Shown one piece after another: positions 1 through 11,950 of a stretch of 64,000 nt of DNA. Source of the DNA: Hirundichthys speculiger (lineage: Eukaryota; Chordata; Actinopteri; Beloniformes; Exocoetidae); the NCBI GenBank assembly GCA_018398805.1, contig JAGFBZ010000261.1, positions 992,001-1,056,000 on the forward strand. Direction: 5' to 3'. How positions within the stretch are numbered: position 1 is the stretch's first letter; every line of letters starts with the position of its first letter. A program made the position numbers and the translations under genes. The notes under the pieces are model-generated. The model was not told the DNA's origin. It saw only the letters and a program-made list of their open reading frames with translations, and did no database searches.

Positions 1-494
1 TCACCATATTTCAGTTCAGTATAATTAATGCACGCAACCTCAGACTGTTTTGCTATTCACTCTTGTGCATCCCAAGCTGACAGGGGTGGTATATTTAAGT
101 ACCTGTGTCTGTGAGAAAAAAAAAACCCCAAAACAAACAAAGGAAGAATAATGCTGCCACCCAGCCAACATTTATGTGTTGGCACCATATGAGCTTAAAA
201 AGGGCTCATATGGTGGCCCTAACTGTGTTTGTCAATACCAACTCTGAGTGGGATCTCCCTCGTTTTTTAAGCAGGGCTCAGTTGTTCATTTTCTAATATA
301 TGGCATGTGGTACTTAAAACTATATAGCACCCACATAATTTACCCCCTTTCTTATCATATTCCCATTTAGTCCAATTGCATCATTTTTTTTTTTTCCCTG
401 TACTTTTTGGGCTGTGGGAGGAAGCTGCTGAGCACTCGGCACAAACCCACAGAGGCACAGGGGTGAGAGCCCAAACCCTTTAGCTAATAAGGGG
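1..494. other. Intergenic, no gene seen
   Basis: This stretch is AT-rich with short homopolymer runs. Open frames here are short and have no recognisable domain. Around 408-440 there is a short sequence resembling the 'gggctgtgggaggaagc' part of the fish L2-type repeat tail, too short to call firmly. Confidence 0.5.
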
Positions 495-645
495 CCACAG
501 GTTGGTATTCTCAGTGCCGGTCCAAGTCTGGATAATTAGGGACGGTTGTGATCAGAAGGGCATCTAATGTAAAACCTATGTTGAATCAATATGCAGAACA
601 TGATGATCTACTGCACTGACCCCTATGGGGAGAAGCTAAAAGAAC
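495..645 (+). repeat. Degenerate teleost LINE-like 3' end fragment
   Basis: The stretch runs from 'cagtgccggtccaagtctgg' through 'agaagggcatctaatgtaaa' to 'gacccctatggggagaagc'. From memory this matches, with many substitutions, a very common fish retroelement tail (typically ...ggtcccaagcccggataaat...gggcatccggcgtaaaacc...gagaagctgaaag). The class name is uncertain. The short open frame that starts at 591 lies partly in this repeat and is not a gene. Confidence 0.5.
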
Positions 646-2708
646 TTTCCAAACAAAAGGGCCCCAACCGGCATTCAGACTGGGAACCTATTTGCTGTGT
701 GGCAACAGTGCCAACCAGCACACCGCTGTGCAAAGGTCAAAAAGATTTCTACATTTTTTATTTTGCACATGCATACAATATGCGCTTCTTTTCCTTTTCT
801 TCTCCATGTAACACTTGCTTCGAAATTCCTTTACAGAACACACTGGTTTGTTACTATTCCTTTTCTCTACATAAAAAAAAGGTTGATGAAAATTTGAGGA
901 TTAATGAAAAAAGAAAAAAAAACAGAAAGCAGATACTGCATGACTAGTTAAGTAGCCTGATGCTTGAAAAACACTGCAGTTATTTTCTAAAGACGAATTC
1001 TTAAATATTAGACAGACTGAACTGTTATTCTCTGGTTCACTTCCTCCTTTCTGAACTCAGACACACACTTCCTGCTGCTGCTTATCTAATAGCGTCAGCG
1101 GCTTGTGATAAGAAAAAAAAAAAACCCACAAGGGCTTCGTCTTTGAAACAACATGTCAAGATCTCTGGAGTGGCTAAACTGAGGACTAGGATTAAAGTTG
1201 AATAATTTACATGCTTAGGTCTCACAACATCTGTTCATACATGTCGTTGCTACAGATTTGTCACTACAGCATATATGGTTTCAGTCTTTTGTTCCAACTG
1301 AAACTGGATTCAGACCTGGTGAGTGAAGAGGCCACTGACATCTGGTGAACTCACCAACATGTTCACGAAAGCAGCTTGAAAATGACTTTTGGTTTGTGTT
1401 TTTTTAGTGCATTACTCCCACTTGGAAAACAGTAAGTAGAAGATGGTCAACTGTGGCCATAAAAGGTATGCACACGGTCAACAACAACACTCAGGCAGGC
1501 TGCATTCAGACATGCCTGCTGATATCAAGGGGCCCAGAGCAGCCAAGAAAACATCCTCCACACCATTACATCATCAACAGCAGCCTGGGTTGCTTACATA
1601 AAGCAGGGTGCTCCGGAGCAGTTTTTGACAAAAGAGCAACCCGGTGTGTTCCTCAGCTGTTGTAGTCCATCCGCCTCAAAGTTGGATGCGTTGTGAGCCA
1701 TCTTCCAGCTCGCCACAGCTGTACAAAGGTTATCTGAGTTTTGCAGTCACCTCCAACCAGTCTGGTCACTGACGTTTGTCATTAGTCGGTGTTTCTTTAC
1801 CATTCTGACTAAGCTCGGAAAACTGTTGCAGTGAAAATCCAGGAGATCTGTGGCTTCAGAAACAATGAAATCAGCCAGCGTGGGAGATCCTAATAAAGCA
1901 CTCGGTAATTACCCCTGTTACCACAGTGACCAAACATTGTTGCATACACATATCCACAACAACGAATGTGTTGCACAACTTTAAAAACATGATTTTAATG
2001 AATTAAGGGTTTTTTACGGTGTAGCGTGCTAAAATCAGATCAAAATATTGTTCTGTTATCATCAGACTTCAAATCTCATATTGTGACTGGGCATGGCCAC
2101 TTAAAATGAATGACCTTTTGGAAGTTCACAGCACTTATTACATTTAGTTATTAAAGCAACACAACGGCAGACTTTTACAGCATGCACTGTTTGGCAAGAG
2201 GATTTTGAAGATAAAGACGTATGAAGAAATATTTTAAAAAGTATGTAATAAGAACTTCTACGGAGGAAATTGTTGAACACAGCGACTGACCAAGTTAAAA
2301 AAAAAAAAGATAACACCATTTTTCTTTTTGTTGGTGTTCTTGTCTGGAGCAGAACTAGCCTTGAACTGAGCTTTTCTCAGCAGCATCCAGATTACACATG
2401 TAGCATGTCTAATGTATGTGTGTTTGAATGGCCTGTTTTGGTGGTCATCAATAAGCATATGACATATTTCTGGTTGCATATTTGACAAATCTAGTTGGAA
2501 GAATTATTAAAGTTCTTTTAAATTTGTTCTCGGCCTTGCACAATATTAAGAGTACAATCTAGATATTTTTTAAAAAGTTGTTCTGTTTGTGGCTAACTAC
2601 ACTATCGATCTTCATCATATCTCACTAAAAGGAGACTCTCTCTTTATTAGCAGCAAATTTTACATGAACATGTTTGATCTTCTGCAGGAGCAGGTAAACT
2701 CACTTGAG
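646..2708. other. Intergenic, no gene seen
   Basis: No coding exon with conserved protein similarity and no RNA gene was recognised. Open frames at 1453-1665 and 2258-2488 are short and low in complexity. A-runs and T-runs are frequent. Confidence 0.5.
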
Positions 2709-3317
2709 AACTAGAAAAGCACTCAAAGAGCGCAGACCTCCGCCAAGTGCAACAATTCCCCCATATAGCGATTTACACCATAAATATTAGTCGTACATAT
2801 AGCACTGACAATATGGGACCACTAAAAAGTACCATATCTTCCTTTATTTTGTGATGCACACAAAAATAATTAATAATAATGCTATAAAGATTTCATGCAA
2901 TATTTATTTCCAAAGTCAATATATTGAAATTAAACAACTCAATGTTTTTATAGAGATTGTGATAAATATCCACCTTCTGGATCAGATCTGGATAAGCCTT
3001 TGAAATTTGATAGAGGTTCCCATTGTCAATCCCTGAGTAAAATTTCATGAGTTTTGAGCAATAATTAACAGAGATATTGAGAAACAAAATTTTTGGCCCC
3101 ATTTACCACAATGTTATCGAAAATTTGAAAGTGATCCAGAATCCAGGATTTCTTCCGGATCACACCCAAAATGAAATCAGTTCTTCCTTTTCACATTTCT
3201 GACAACTCCTTAAAATTTCCTCAAAATCCATCCATAACTTTTTGAGTTATCTGGAACACAGACAGACAGACAAACAGATAAACACTGGCAAAAACATAAC
3301 CTCCTTGGCGGAGGTAA
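2709..3317 (-). repeat. Dispersed 'CCTCCGCC' family repeat, copy 1
   Basis: The copy begins 'aactagaaaagcactcaaag' followed by 'acctccgccaag' and ends 'ccttggcggaggt'. Its interior ('cacccaaaatgaaatcag', 'acagacagacagacaaac') is the reverse complement of a second copy at 20847-21193. The two copies therefore belong to one dispersed, probably non-autonomous family. The open frame at 2893-3102 on the minus strand lies inside the repeat. Superfamily not determined. Confidence 0.7.
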
Positions 3318-4031
3318 TAATAATTAGAGGGTGAAAATTATATTCGGTCAGTTTCCAGGTGATGTCATAGCTTTTCTTTGATGGTTTCTTGGTTGCTCTT
3401 CAGTTTTCTCCCAGCTAAGAAAGACAGCTTGGATTGTCTTTGAAACTTTGGAAAAGTGGTTACACTTCCTATAACTTGAACTTAGAGGCAGGGTAAAGGA
3501 TTTCTGGATGAAGTCTCATCTATTACAGAGTCAAGGCAGTGTATCAAGACCTTTTTTTTTTTTAAAACAGTGTACTCACAAGATGGGCAGCTAGTAGATG
3601 GTGAGGATATACTAACTAAATGTGGCAAAAGGTATTCTGAAGGTGTTATAAATTGCATACAATCCCTTACTCCACCTTTAAATTACATGAAGTTGTTTCA
3701 ACTGATGGTTTTGAAGTCAGCAGCCATTGAGAAATGGTTTCAAGATACATCCCTGACTTGTCCAAATCTACACTCCACTTTCTCAGATCTGGTTTGATCT
3801 CCACGGACTTTCCCTGTTAGGCAATCCTATGGGTGCTGTCAAAGAAATCCTTTTTTATGTTGGCACACAGAGACAAGCAGCTGCACTTAATCATGCTCGC
3901 CGAGAGGAAGATCAAGTGCTTTGCAAAATTAAAAGTTGTTTTAGAAGATGGTGAGTTGGACTGGGAGAGAGATTTTTAGCTACAGCTGTTGAGCAGAGAG
4001 AGAGAGATTTTTAGCTACAGCTGTTGAGCAG

Positions 4032-4073
<42 letters not shown>

Positions 4074-4343
4074 GTTTCACAAAGGACTCCTTTCATTCAA
4101 ACACTTATAGGAAAAAGTTTCTGACTGGTTAACGGTCGACCGTCCTGTTTTAACGCCACAAGCAGCTTTCACTCCTCTGCATGGAAAATAAAAGTCTAAC
4201 CAACACACCTTAAACTGACATGAGTCTACAGGTCCAGCAGTGCATGCACCTCATTCAAAAAGACAGTACGACAAGCTGCATCATATTCTTTCGTAATTTA
4301 GGGATGATAAGATCAAAAACTAAGTGAAGGTGAAAACTGAACC
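3318..4343. other. Intergenic with microsatellite
   Basis: A short open frame (3570-3797, + strand) has no recognisable family. At about 3965-4035 a ~40-bp unit containing 'tttttagctacagctgttga' is present twice in tandem and runs directly into a (GA)n microsatellite. No gene is supported. Confidence 0.5.
4035..4072. repeat. (GA)n microsatellite
   Basis: An almost uninterrupted GA dinucleotide run follows two tandem copies of a GA-containing unit. Confidence 0.9.
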
Positions 4344-4799
4344 ATTTTAACTAGGGATGCACGACAACTGTTTTTTAAAACCGATAACCGATAACTTTCA
4401 GCTCCTAAAGGCCGATACCAATAACACAAACGTATACCTAAGATCATTACATCAATACTATGAACAAAATCAAAAATAGTTTGGACTCTTTAAATGAACA
4501 GATATTTATTTTTTCCATTGAAAAACTACTGGCAAGCCTCTCAAACATTTTTGTAAAGCTATCGAACAAACCTATTTGATATCTCACATCAACTTAAATA
4601 GGTGCATTACTGACTGATATAAAAAAATAAAGGCTCCTTGAACTGATGGAAATACATGCATCAGAATTACAAACTGAAAAGGATTTACATTTAAAGGATT
4701 TTAACTTGTGGTTCCATTTAAATTAATACCTTTAATTAAAGTAAATGAGGTTCAGTGATTTTTTGTTGTTTTTTTTTTATCTCATGGAAGCTTTATATG

Positions 4800-4968
4800 A
4801 GTGAGAGTGAGTGGTTGTTTGTCTGCATGTGGCCCTGCGATGGACTGGCGACCTGTCCAGGGTGTACCCCTGCCTTTAGCCCATAGAGGGCTGGGATAGG
4901 CCCAGCAGATCCCCGTGACCCTTCAGAGGATGAAACAGGTATAGATAATGGATGGATGGATGGATGGA
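4800..4968 (+). repeat. L2-type retroelement tail with (ATGG)n, nested in hAT
   Basis: The sequence 'tgcgatggactggcgacctg', then 'tccagggtgtacccctgcc', then 'gctgggataggcccagcag' ends in four ATGG-type units. This is the widespread teleost LINE 3' tail, known from memory and here 5'-truncated. It sits inside the hAT element, so it inserted after that element. Confidence 0.75.
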
Positions 4969-5411
4969 AGCTTTAGATGAGAGAGATGAGGGGAGGGGAG
5001 GGGAAGAGAGACTGCTGCTGGCTTGCGCACGTTAGCATTAGCTCGCGTTAGCGCGATTTCAAAACTCCATGGAAGCGATTGTTATGTTGTAGGTGGCTGA
5101 TCAGGTTTGACGTATCAAAGCTTGTGCTTGTGCTTCCCTCCGTAGAATTCGCTTGGAGCATTCGTCACAAATAACCACCAAACTATTTTCTTCTGAAACT
5201 TTAACGAAGTTCCTTGCCATCGCCGCCATGTTTGTTGTGATCAGCACGCTGTGCTCATGCTGCATTCAAGGTGTAACATAAATTCTGAAGTTCCCTCATT
5301 TGCTAGTCGTTCTTTCAGCCTTTTCTATTTTTTTCTTTCTTTATGTGTAACATGAGGGGAAACACTGCGAATATCGATTCAAGTTAGCAACTACTAAAAT
5401 TATGACCGACT

Positions 5412-5535
5412 TAGAATCAGAATCAGAATCAGTTTTATTGGCCAAGTTTGTGCACACAAACAAGGAATTTGACTCCGGTTACTAAGCTCTCTTTGTACAA
5501 TTAGAATAAAATGAAATAAAAATATAACAAATTAC
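5412..5535 (+). repeat. Common teleost repeat fragment nested in hAT
   Basis: The motif 'agaatcagaatcagttttat', followed by 'tggccaagtttgtgcacac' and 'aaggaatttgactccggtt', is a very frequent teleost dispersed repeat (recognised from memory). It lies within the hAT element and marks another nested insertion. Its class was not determined. Confidence 0.6.
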
Positions 5536-5850
5536 TAGCACAATATACAACAATATATACAAGCTAACAAGTTGTTTTCTGGCATGAGGGGGTATTCTTG
5601 ATTTTCCTGATTGAGAAATCGTTTTTCTGATTATGCCGACGTTACTTGAACATAACATTCACTGCCGGTCATTTAAGACTCAGAGGGAGCGAGGCACTGC
5701 CGTGTTGACAAGAATATATATGTTATCAGGGCAATTCGTCGTGATATCGGACTTATCGGACTGACGTCATAATTTCCTTGTTATCGGCCTGATAGTTATC
5801 GTGCACCCCTAATTTTAACACTGAGCCTGTGTTTTGGGAAACATCAGCAG

Positions 5851-6253
5851 TAGGGCTGTAGCGCTACACTAATCTTGCAATACGATACGATACACGATAT
5901 TCTGCTCACGATATGATATATATCGATATTCATCTTACAGTACATTTACATCATTTTCCGAGAGATTCTAAAGGGACAAAGTGATTTTGGTGACATCTTG
6001 TGAGTGTTCCAATTACTTTGTTTGAATATATGGCTGACAGGCAGCTTGCAAAATGCTGGACAAAATGAATAAAAGATTTTTTGAGAAAAATAGTTTCATT
6101 TATTTCAACAGTGCAAATTGTTGCTTGCAAGCTTTTAAAGGTGGGACACAGGGGTTTTGAAATAGCTTAGAATATCGATACCCGTGGCGGAAAAATCGAT
6201 AATCGATACAATATCAATATATATCGCCGAATCGATAAAATCGTTCAGCTCTA
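5851..6253. mobile_element. Second hAT-type MITE with perfect 8-bp TSD
   Basis: The left end is TAGGGCTGTAGCG and the right end is CGTTCAGCTCTA, an imperfect inverted repeat. The perfect 8-bp target duplication ATCAGCAG lies on both sides (5843-5850 and 6254-6261). The sequence just inside each end is rich in CGATA/TATCG motifs (for example 'aatcgataatcgatac'), which fold on themselves. There is no coding frame. The element sits only 39 bp from the right end of the previous hAT element. Confidence 0.85.
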
Positions 6254-6433
6254 ATCAGCAGCGTGCTGTCATCAGATACCAGTATTTCTCCCGCATCCAT
6301 CTGTAATCAGATAATAGTGTTTATCATGCGTAGGATAATATCTAGAGCCACATTTAAACTTTATTCCTGAACATGATCAGAACCAAGACAAGAACCATTT
6401 GGTCTTTCATCTTCATGTAAACATGGTGCCTTA

Positions 6434-6468
6434 GGTTAGAGCCCAGCACCACATGCTGGGCTCTAACC
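6434..6468. repeat. Perfect 15-bp inverted repeat (hairpin)
   Basis: The arm GGTTAGAGCCCAGCA is followed by a 5-base loop (ccaca) and the exact reverse complement TGCTGGGCTCTAACC. It lies outside the two hAT elements. Confidence 0.8.
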
Positions 6469-8510
6469 CACTCAAACACGGCTCTGAATCACTTCCTGTT
6501 CTTGGCTATCTGCAGGAGTGACGCCTTGAAGATCAACCAAGAACTTGGACTGTGAGCCAAGTGGCCATTTTAAGTCTGTGTGGCTGCCCAAATACAGACG
6601 AGATCTTTAAGACTGTAGAACATTCTCAGTACACAGGCAGTTGCCAAAAGAACCCTGAGCCAGTGAGAAAGTCCTGAAAACATCTGCATGAACTGAATCA
6701 ATTTGTTGAATGAGGAAGAAACCAGCAAAGTGCTCAGTTCTCACAGAGGTGATGAGTTATGACATATATCCATGTCTGGTCCTGAGCAGTTTGTACAGAA
6801 ACCAAACTATGGCCAGATGTGAGTTTCACCTGAAGATCTGCACAAGTGAGTCACTGCCTGTTGTGGGAACCAAGAAACATTTAACTAAATACCTAATATC
6901 TATCCAGAAACAAAAAAAAAAAAGAAAAAAAACTAAACAAAAAAACATTGCACATGAACTCCAGAAACACCAATAAACAAAAATAATTTAAAATGGACAA
7001 GAAAATTAGCTCCGACTAATGTTGAAACTTTGAAGAAACAAACTTAAAAGAAGATTCAGAAACTAACTCGATATAATGTCAAAAAATCCTCACATAAACC
7101 AGAAAAGTTCAGAATTAATCCAGAAACTAAATCAAAACAATTCATCATCTGGCCCACAATAACATCATAAACACAAACAAATCCAGCAAATAGCCTGAAT
7201 CAGTCCATGAATTAACCTGAATCAATCTGGACTCGTATCACATTCCACCAGAAACAAAATCTGCAAACATGTGACTTTTTTTCTTTGTGGCGACCTTCCA
7301 GTTTATAAGAATGTGACAGTCTGTGCTTGTATGACAACACAAGCACACACATTTAGATAAAAAAAATCAGCAGGGTGCTGCTGTAAACAACATTAAATGG
7401 GGTTATCTGTGACAAGGTCAGTTGCATAACTGGGTCACTCCATTTCTACCACTGCTGCTCTGAATCTTCACATGTGATGGGACCACATGTTCACATGCTC
7501 CTCGGAGCTGCAGGGCTGGAAAGAAATATCTGGAGTTCATCAGGACTCTCTCATTTCGTCTACACAAATGCAAATCCCCGTGGAACTTTCAAGGGTTTCC
7601 AAAGTGAACGAAAAGTTTCCCCGCTGCTACGTAAACGCATCCTAACGGTAGACTCCATCCCGCCAACACCGAGAACAGAGCCGTGCAGTGTTTTACTCCC
7701 CACAGCCAGAAGCTCTGTCATCTAAACTCGTTCCAGACCTGTAATTTGCTGCCAGATCTGGATCTTCACACTGCAGGCCAAAGAAACAAGAACTTCCTCC
7801 GTCACAGGCGGCAAAGCAGACACAGAGAGTTTATTTTTGTCTTTCCGGAAACATTTCTCAGAGTCCATCCGGACCTACAGCTGCAGCAGAGTCCGTCTGC
7901 ACCCTGTGACCTCGACCTTTAACCTCACACACTGCAGCTCCACTCTGACCTTCTGATCATGGAAGATTTTTATTTGAGCTTGAGCAAAAACTTCACTTAA
8001 TTAATTACTGAAAAGATCATAAGTCTTTGATAACACCTGGAGATCATACTGGCTGCTTGGTACATGTAGTAGTGGTTTTCTGACTTTTCCACAGCCTGTT
8101 TCAAAAAGCTTATGGTTTATGGCCCATCTGCACCACATCTTGGAACAAACATTTCCTGAAATACGGACGTGAAATTTATAATTTTACACAAACTGAGCTC
8201 ATTTATAGGGGAAACTGAAAGCAAGGAAGGATGTAAAGGCAAATTTACTCCAAACAGAGACTCACTTCCTGACAGTCCCGCTGTTACGCGGCATCCTGTG
8301 ACCCGTCAGACTCTGTGACATGATTAAGAACTTAAACTTAACTTAACGGCAGCCAGAACCCTAATAGCGGAGGAAAACAATCTTCGAGACAGGACATGAA
8401 GACTAAAGCAGACCATCAGGTCTCAGAAATGGAAGGGTCACAGCAACCAGCGCTGCACCGGTCAAAAAGGTTCCCAGACACAGAGAAGCCCCGCTTTTGC
8501 ACAAATTTAT

Positions 8511-8537
8511 GTGTGTGTGTGTGTGTGTGTGTGTGTG
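8511..8537. repeat. (TG)n microsatellite
   Basis: An uninterrupted TG run is followed by a poly-G tract (about 8541-8549) and a poly-A tract. Confidence 0.9.
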
Positions 8538-10293
8538 GCGGGGGGGGGGTTAAAAAAAAAAGTCTCGACACCCCCCATCAATACAGTGTAGAATAAAACC
8601 AGGGTTAAACTGTCTGAAACGAGTCATGTACACATTAACACATTAGATTAATCATTGACAAAGCGCCGCTCAGTTTGGTTGAACTGGTAACTTCAGCTGA
8701 CACATTTTACATTTGAAAGCATTTCGTAGCATCGTTTCTTTTCTTTTTTTGTTGCTGGTTTTATTTTGTTTTTCATGTGGTCCTACATAAAGTCCTGCTG
8801 CGTGTGGATGTGACCTGGGAGGAGTTTTAACAAGATAAAGAACCAGCAGACTCACCAGAGATGAAAGGACCGCAGACTTCCAAGGCGGCTGAAGGCTGAG
8901 ATCACGACTCAGCTGTGGCGCTCTGACAGTCTCTCCCTCTGAGGTGTGGCTCCAACCAGGAAATCCATCCTCTTTTCTATCCACACTTTCTTTTCTCTCT
9001 CTCGCTCTCTCTCTTTTTCTCCCCTCCTTCTTTCTGCGCTTTATTCAGCCAACAGCGCCTCTTGTCGACAGAACAAGCATATAACACACACAGTAATTTT
9101 ACCACCAACGGACTTTAAAACATGGATCCTAATGTTTTCTCCGTTGAATTGTAAAAGCTGAAATAATGTAATGTTACACATTTTCAAAAAAAAAAAAAAA
9201 TTAAGAAGATAAATTCAGCCTAATGTGATGTCTGTTTTCTAACAGCATCTTCCGTTAACTGTGTGCACGCGGGCTCTGTAGTCAGTGAATTTCAGAGGTT
9301 CGTGTTGGGAATATGTGTGGAAATCATAAACAGAGCATGTGGTGCCTTTAAGTTATTTACACCAAAGCGATGTGATTTTCCCAACAACTACGTCTTTGAC
9401 TTGTGTGCATGTCATCGTCAAGTTTTACGTGTGTAACCGAACATGTGGGAAAGTAGCATTTATTTCAAAATAAAAGCCCCTTAAAAAAATAACGTGCACT
9501 TGTGGAAACCATTTGTTAGGAATATGATTATCTGTATAATGTACCTGAACAAATTATCCAAGAAAACAAGGTCAAAAACATTTTTTGTTTTGTTTTATCT
9601 TAATCTGTCATTTTTTTTAGAAGTCCATTTTTGAAATAAAATGTTAGTAGATCTATTCATTTCTAAGTCACCAGTTTGATATGTGCCCTATGTCTCTAAG
9701 GAATTACAAGCCACTGTCAGTAGTCTCGGTTTTGCCATGACGATGATGAAAAGACTTACATGAATCCTTGTAATTGCTCTCCACCTTGTACTGTGCAGCA
9801 CTTTTTTTTATGCTGATTTATTTTAATTTCATTTACTTAATGTATTAGATTTGTTTTATCATTATAAATTGACTTTCTGTGTTATGAAAGCAGCTTTAAA
9901 ATAAAATGTATTATTCTTTGTATTATTATTATTATTATTAAAAAAAACATTTAACTGATGTTGATATTTATATTTACTAATACCTTATTTAGGGGAATGA
10001 AGTGCAACAAAAACATAAATCTGTAGTTAATTAGGCTAATTTTTTAACTGATGATCAACATTTTGATTTGAGTGTAATGCTGAAATGAAATGATATCGAA
10101 AATAATTTTACTTATGGTCATTCATGTTAAATAAAGAGTAAAATGAACAACCAAATTATAAATGTACGCCTCACCTTTTCCCTTTTATGGATATAAGCTA
10201 CAGGAGTTATTTTGAAAGATCACCTAAGAAATTACCTAACTCTAACCAATAGGAAACAAGTTTCTAAAACGGATTATAATTTGGAAATTTAAA

Positions 10294-10314
10294 CCGGAAG
10301 TAGTGAGGTATAAA
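10294..10314 (+). promoter_or_regulatory. Putative mllt11 core promoter: ETS/GABP site plus TATA box
   Basis: CCGGAAGT at 10294-10301 is a consensus ETS/GABP half-site. TATAAA follows at 10309-10314. Transcription would be expected to start about 25-30 bp downstream, near 10340. A plausible non-coding first exon then ends at 10438 with the donor AAG|gtaaag. This is inferred from motif spacing; no transcript was seen. Confidence 0.55.
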
Positions 10315-10334
10315 TCCGAGTATTGACGCAGTGG

Positions 10335-10438
10335 AGCGCATTCAACCTGCAGCAGCACATCAAACAGGCACCATAAGATCAACTGGCAATAAAACTCAGA
10401 AGAACAAAGGAGATAACAGAATCAAGACAGATAAAAAG
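10335..10438 (+). other. Putative mllt11 5' non-coding exon 1
   Basis: The sequence between the TATA box and a good splice donor (AAG|gtaaag at 10439) would join the acceptor tcattttag at 11569, placing nine untranslated bases before the mllt11 start codon. The left boundary is approximate. An open frame from 10331 crosses the donor and is not thought to be translated. Confidence 0.45.
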
Positions 10439-11578
10439 GTAAAGCAGCTAATTATTTTTTGCTGTTTCGGTTTGATATCCTTAATGTTTTTTTTTGTTTG
10501 TTTTTCTTGTGTGAAGATTTAGATAGATCAGCCTGCTGTAAATTAGTTAAATAAAAATATTAAATGACACATTAATAAAGCAAAGATTATTGTATATCTG
10601 GTTGAATTTCTTTCGGAAAATGTAGCCTATTTTGAAAAATGTTCTTGTAAATATGTCTTCTATGAGTCTTCGGTCTTTTTTTTCGGCGCCTGATCTCTGG
10701 CCAACGCCTCTTGTTCTGATGCTGAACGGCTGCAAGATCAATAATCGATAGTCACAATAGAGATTTGGAACACTTTCTCTAACCAAAACCTTTGTAATTT
10801 ACTGATGCCCAGAATAGGCCACCGGCTTCCCGCTGATCCTGATCCGCAGAGGCCGGTGGACGCATCAGGGTCAGTCCCAGAATAAAAGCCACCCAAAATA
10901 AAATCGGCATAAATGTGAACAGCGTTTGGCGGCGGGTTTATTTCAGACTGCTGAGATATGATGACCTAGTTTCTCTTTCAGCATCGGGAATAACCCGCAT
11001 CAGTCCCTACATAAACAACTGATGGAGGACCAGGCGGTCCGTGATACAGAACCACACCCACTGAAACAGAGCCAGACTCTCTCTGGGAGGCTGCGACCAA
11101 AAATCTTCTCCACGATCTGCTAATCTTTTATTATCGATGCTAGGAATGACTCAGAAGAAATATATCTCATTCCACTATTAACTTCCAGCTTTTATTTCAG
11201 TTTCCACAGTGGTCATGGTCTGCTCTGTCCCACCCACAGATTAACCACAAACTGATTATATTAAATTAAGTTCATTTATTTAGAATACTGCAAAACATAA
11301 TGTTTAAGTGGAGATTTTTTTCCAGTAACAAAAAATACATAAAAAAGGGAATCAATAACTAGCCTTCTTTATTTGTTTCATAATTGGACAAATATAATTG
11401 CAGGAATATTTCAAAATTCAATTAAAAAGTACCCACTACTGAGTAAACCTGTGTCTGTTCGTGGTTTCCAGTGTAAATATTTCTTCCAACTGCATTTGAC
11501 CACAACCATTTTGCATGTCTGTTTATTAGTATTGTACACACTTGCATTGTATTTTCTTTTTCATTTTAGACTGATATA

Positions 11579-11950
11579 ATGGCAAAGTCAAACAGTCAGT
11601 ACGACTCCTTCCTCTTCTGGAGGCAGCCAATCCCGGTCCTCGACCTGTCTGAGCTGGAGGACCTTGGCTTCATCGACAGTCAGCCAGTCAGTAGCAGCAA
11701 AACAAAAGACAAGACATTCCAGCGCTGGAATCAGGACGATGAGGTGATACGTTTACTCTCTGCATCCGGGCTCATTCGGTTAAATTGGTATTTTGAGCAG
11801 AGTGATACTTTGTAGTTCTTTTTGACTCTGGAAATACCATCTGCTCCACCTCTGCAGGGCGAGTTGTCTGAGTTTTCCTCATTCAACTACTGGAGAGCTC
11901 CCATTGCTGATGTGGACACTCTGCTGGCTGACCTCAACCTGCTGCTCTGA
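11579..11950 (+). CDS. mllt11: MLLT11 (AF1q) transcriptional cofactor-like protein
   Basis: Two coding exons, 11579-11743 and 11858-11950, are joined across a 114-bp GT-AG intron in phase 0 and give 85 residues (human AF1q is 90). The first exon encodes SQYDSFLFWRQPIPVLDLSE, the family's hallmark N-terminal motif. The second encodes SEFSSFNYWRAPIADVDTL and ends in a leucine-rich tail (LADLNLLL), matching the second conserved FWRAPI-type motif. AF1q is a small, largely disordered vertebrate protein enriched in neurons and blood progenitors; it acts as a cofactor of TCF7/beta-catenin signalling and is an MLL fusion partner in leukaemia. The start ATG lies nine bases after a good acceptor (tcattttag). 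As I recall, the human coding region is uninterrupted, so the intron within the ORF is a notable difference. Without splicing, the frame ends at 11815 and loses the second motif. Identification is firm. Confidence 0.93.

Larger units (their letters stand above)
4352..5811. mobile_element. Non-autonomous hAT element with 8-bp TSD
   Basis: The left end reads TAGGGATGCACGAC and the right end is its imperfect inverse, GTTATCGTGCACCCCTA. Both are flanked by the perfect 8-bp direct repeat ATTTTAAC (4344-4351 and 5812-5819), as expected for the hAT superfamily. The interior has no transposase frame, so the element is non-autonomous. It carries at least two nested repeats: an L2-type tail with ATGG repeats (about 4800-4968) and a fragment starting 'agaatcagaatcagttttat' (about 5414-5530). 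Confidence 0.85.
6254..10293. other. Intergenic, no gene seen
   Basis: No conserved protein is encoded. The stretch holds a perfect hairpin (6434-6468), a (TG)n run, pyrimidine-rich sequence (8975-9035) and poly-A tracts. Open frames such as 7474-7725 and 8670-8984 (minus strand) have no recognisable family and look like chance frames. Confidence 0.5.

Noticed and set aside
3240..3290. CRISPR-like short repeats (GACA units)
   Set aside because: These are simple microsatellite-type repeats inside a transposon copy in a vertebrate genome; there are no spacers.
10816..10862. Short inverted repeat CCACCGGC...GCCGGTGG
   Set aside because: Only 8-bp arms with a long loop; not distinguishable from chance.
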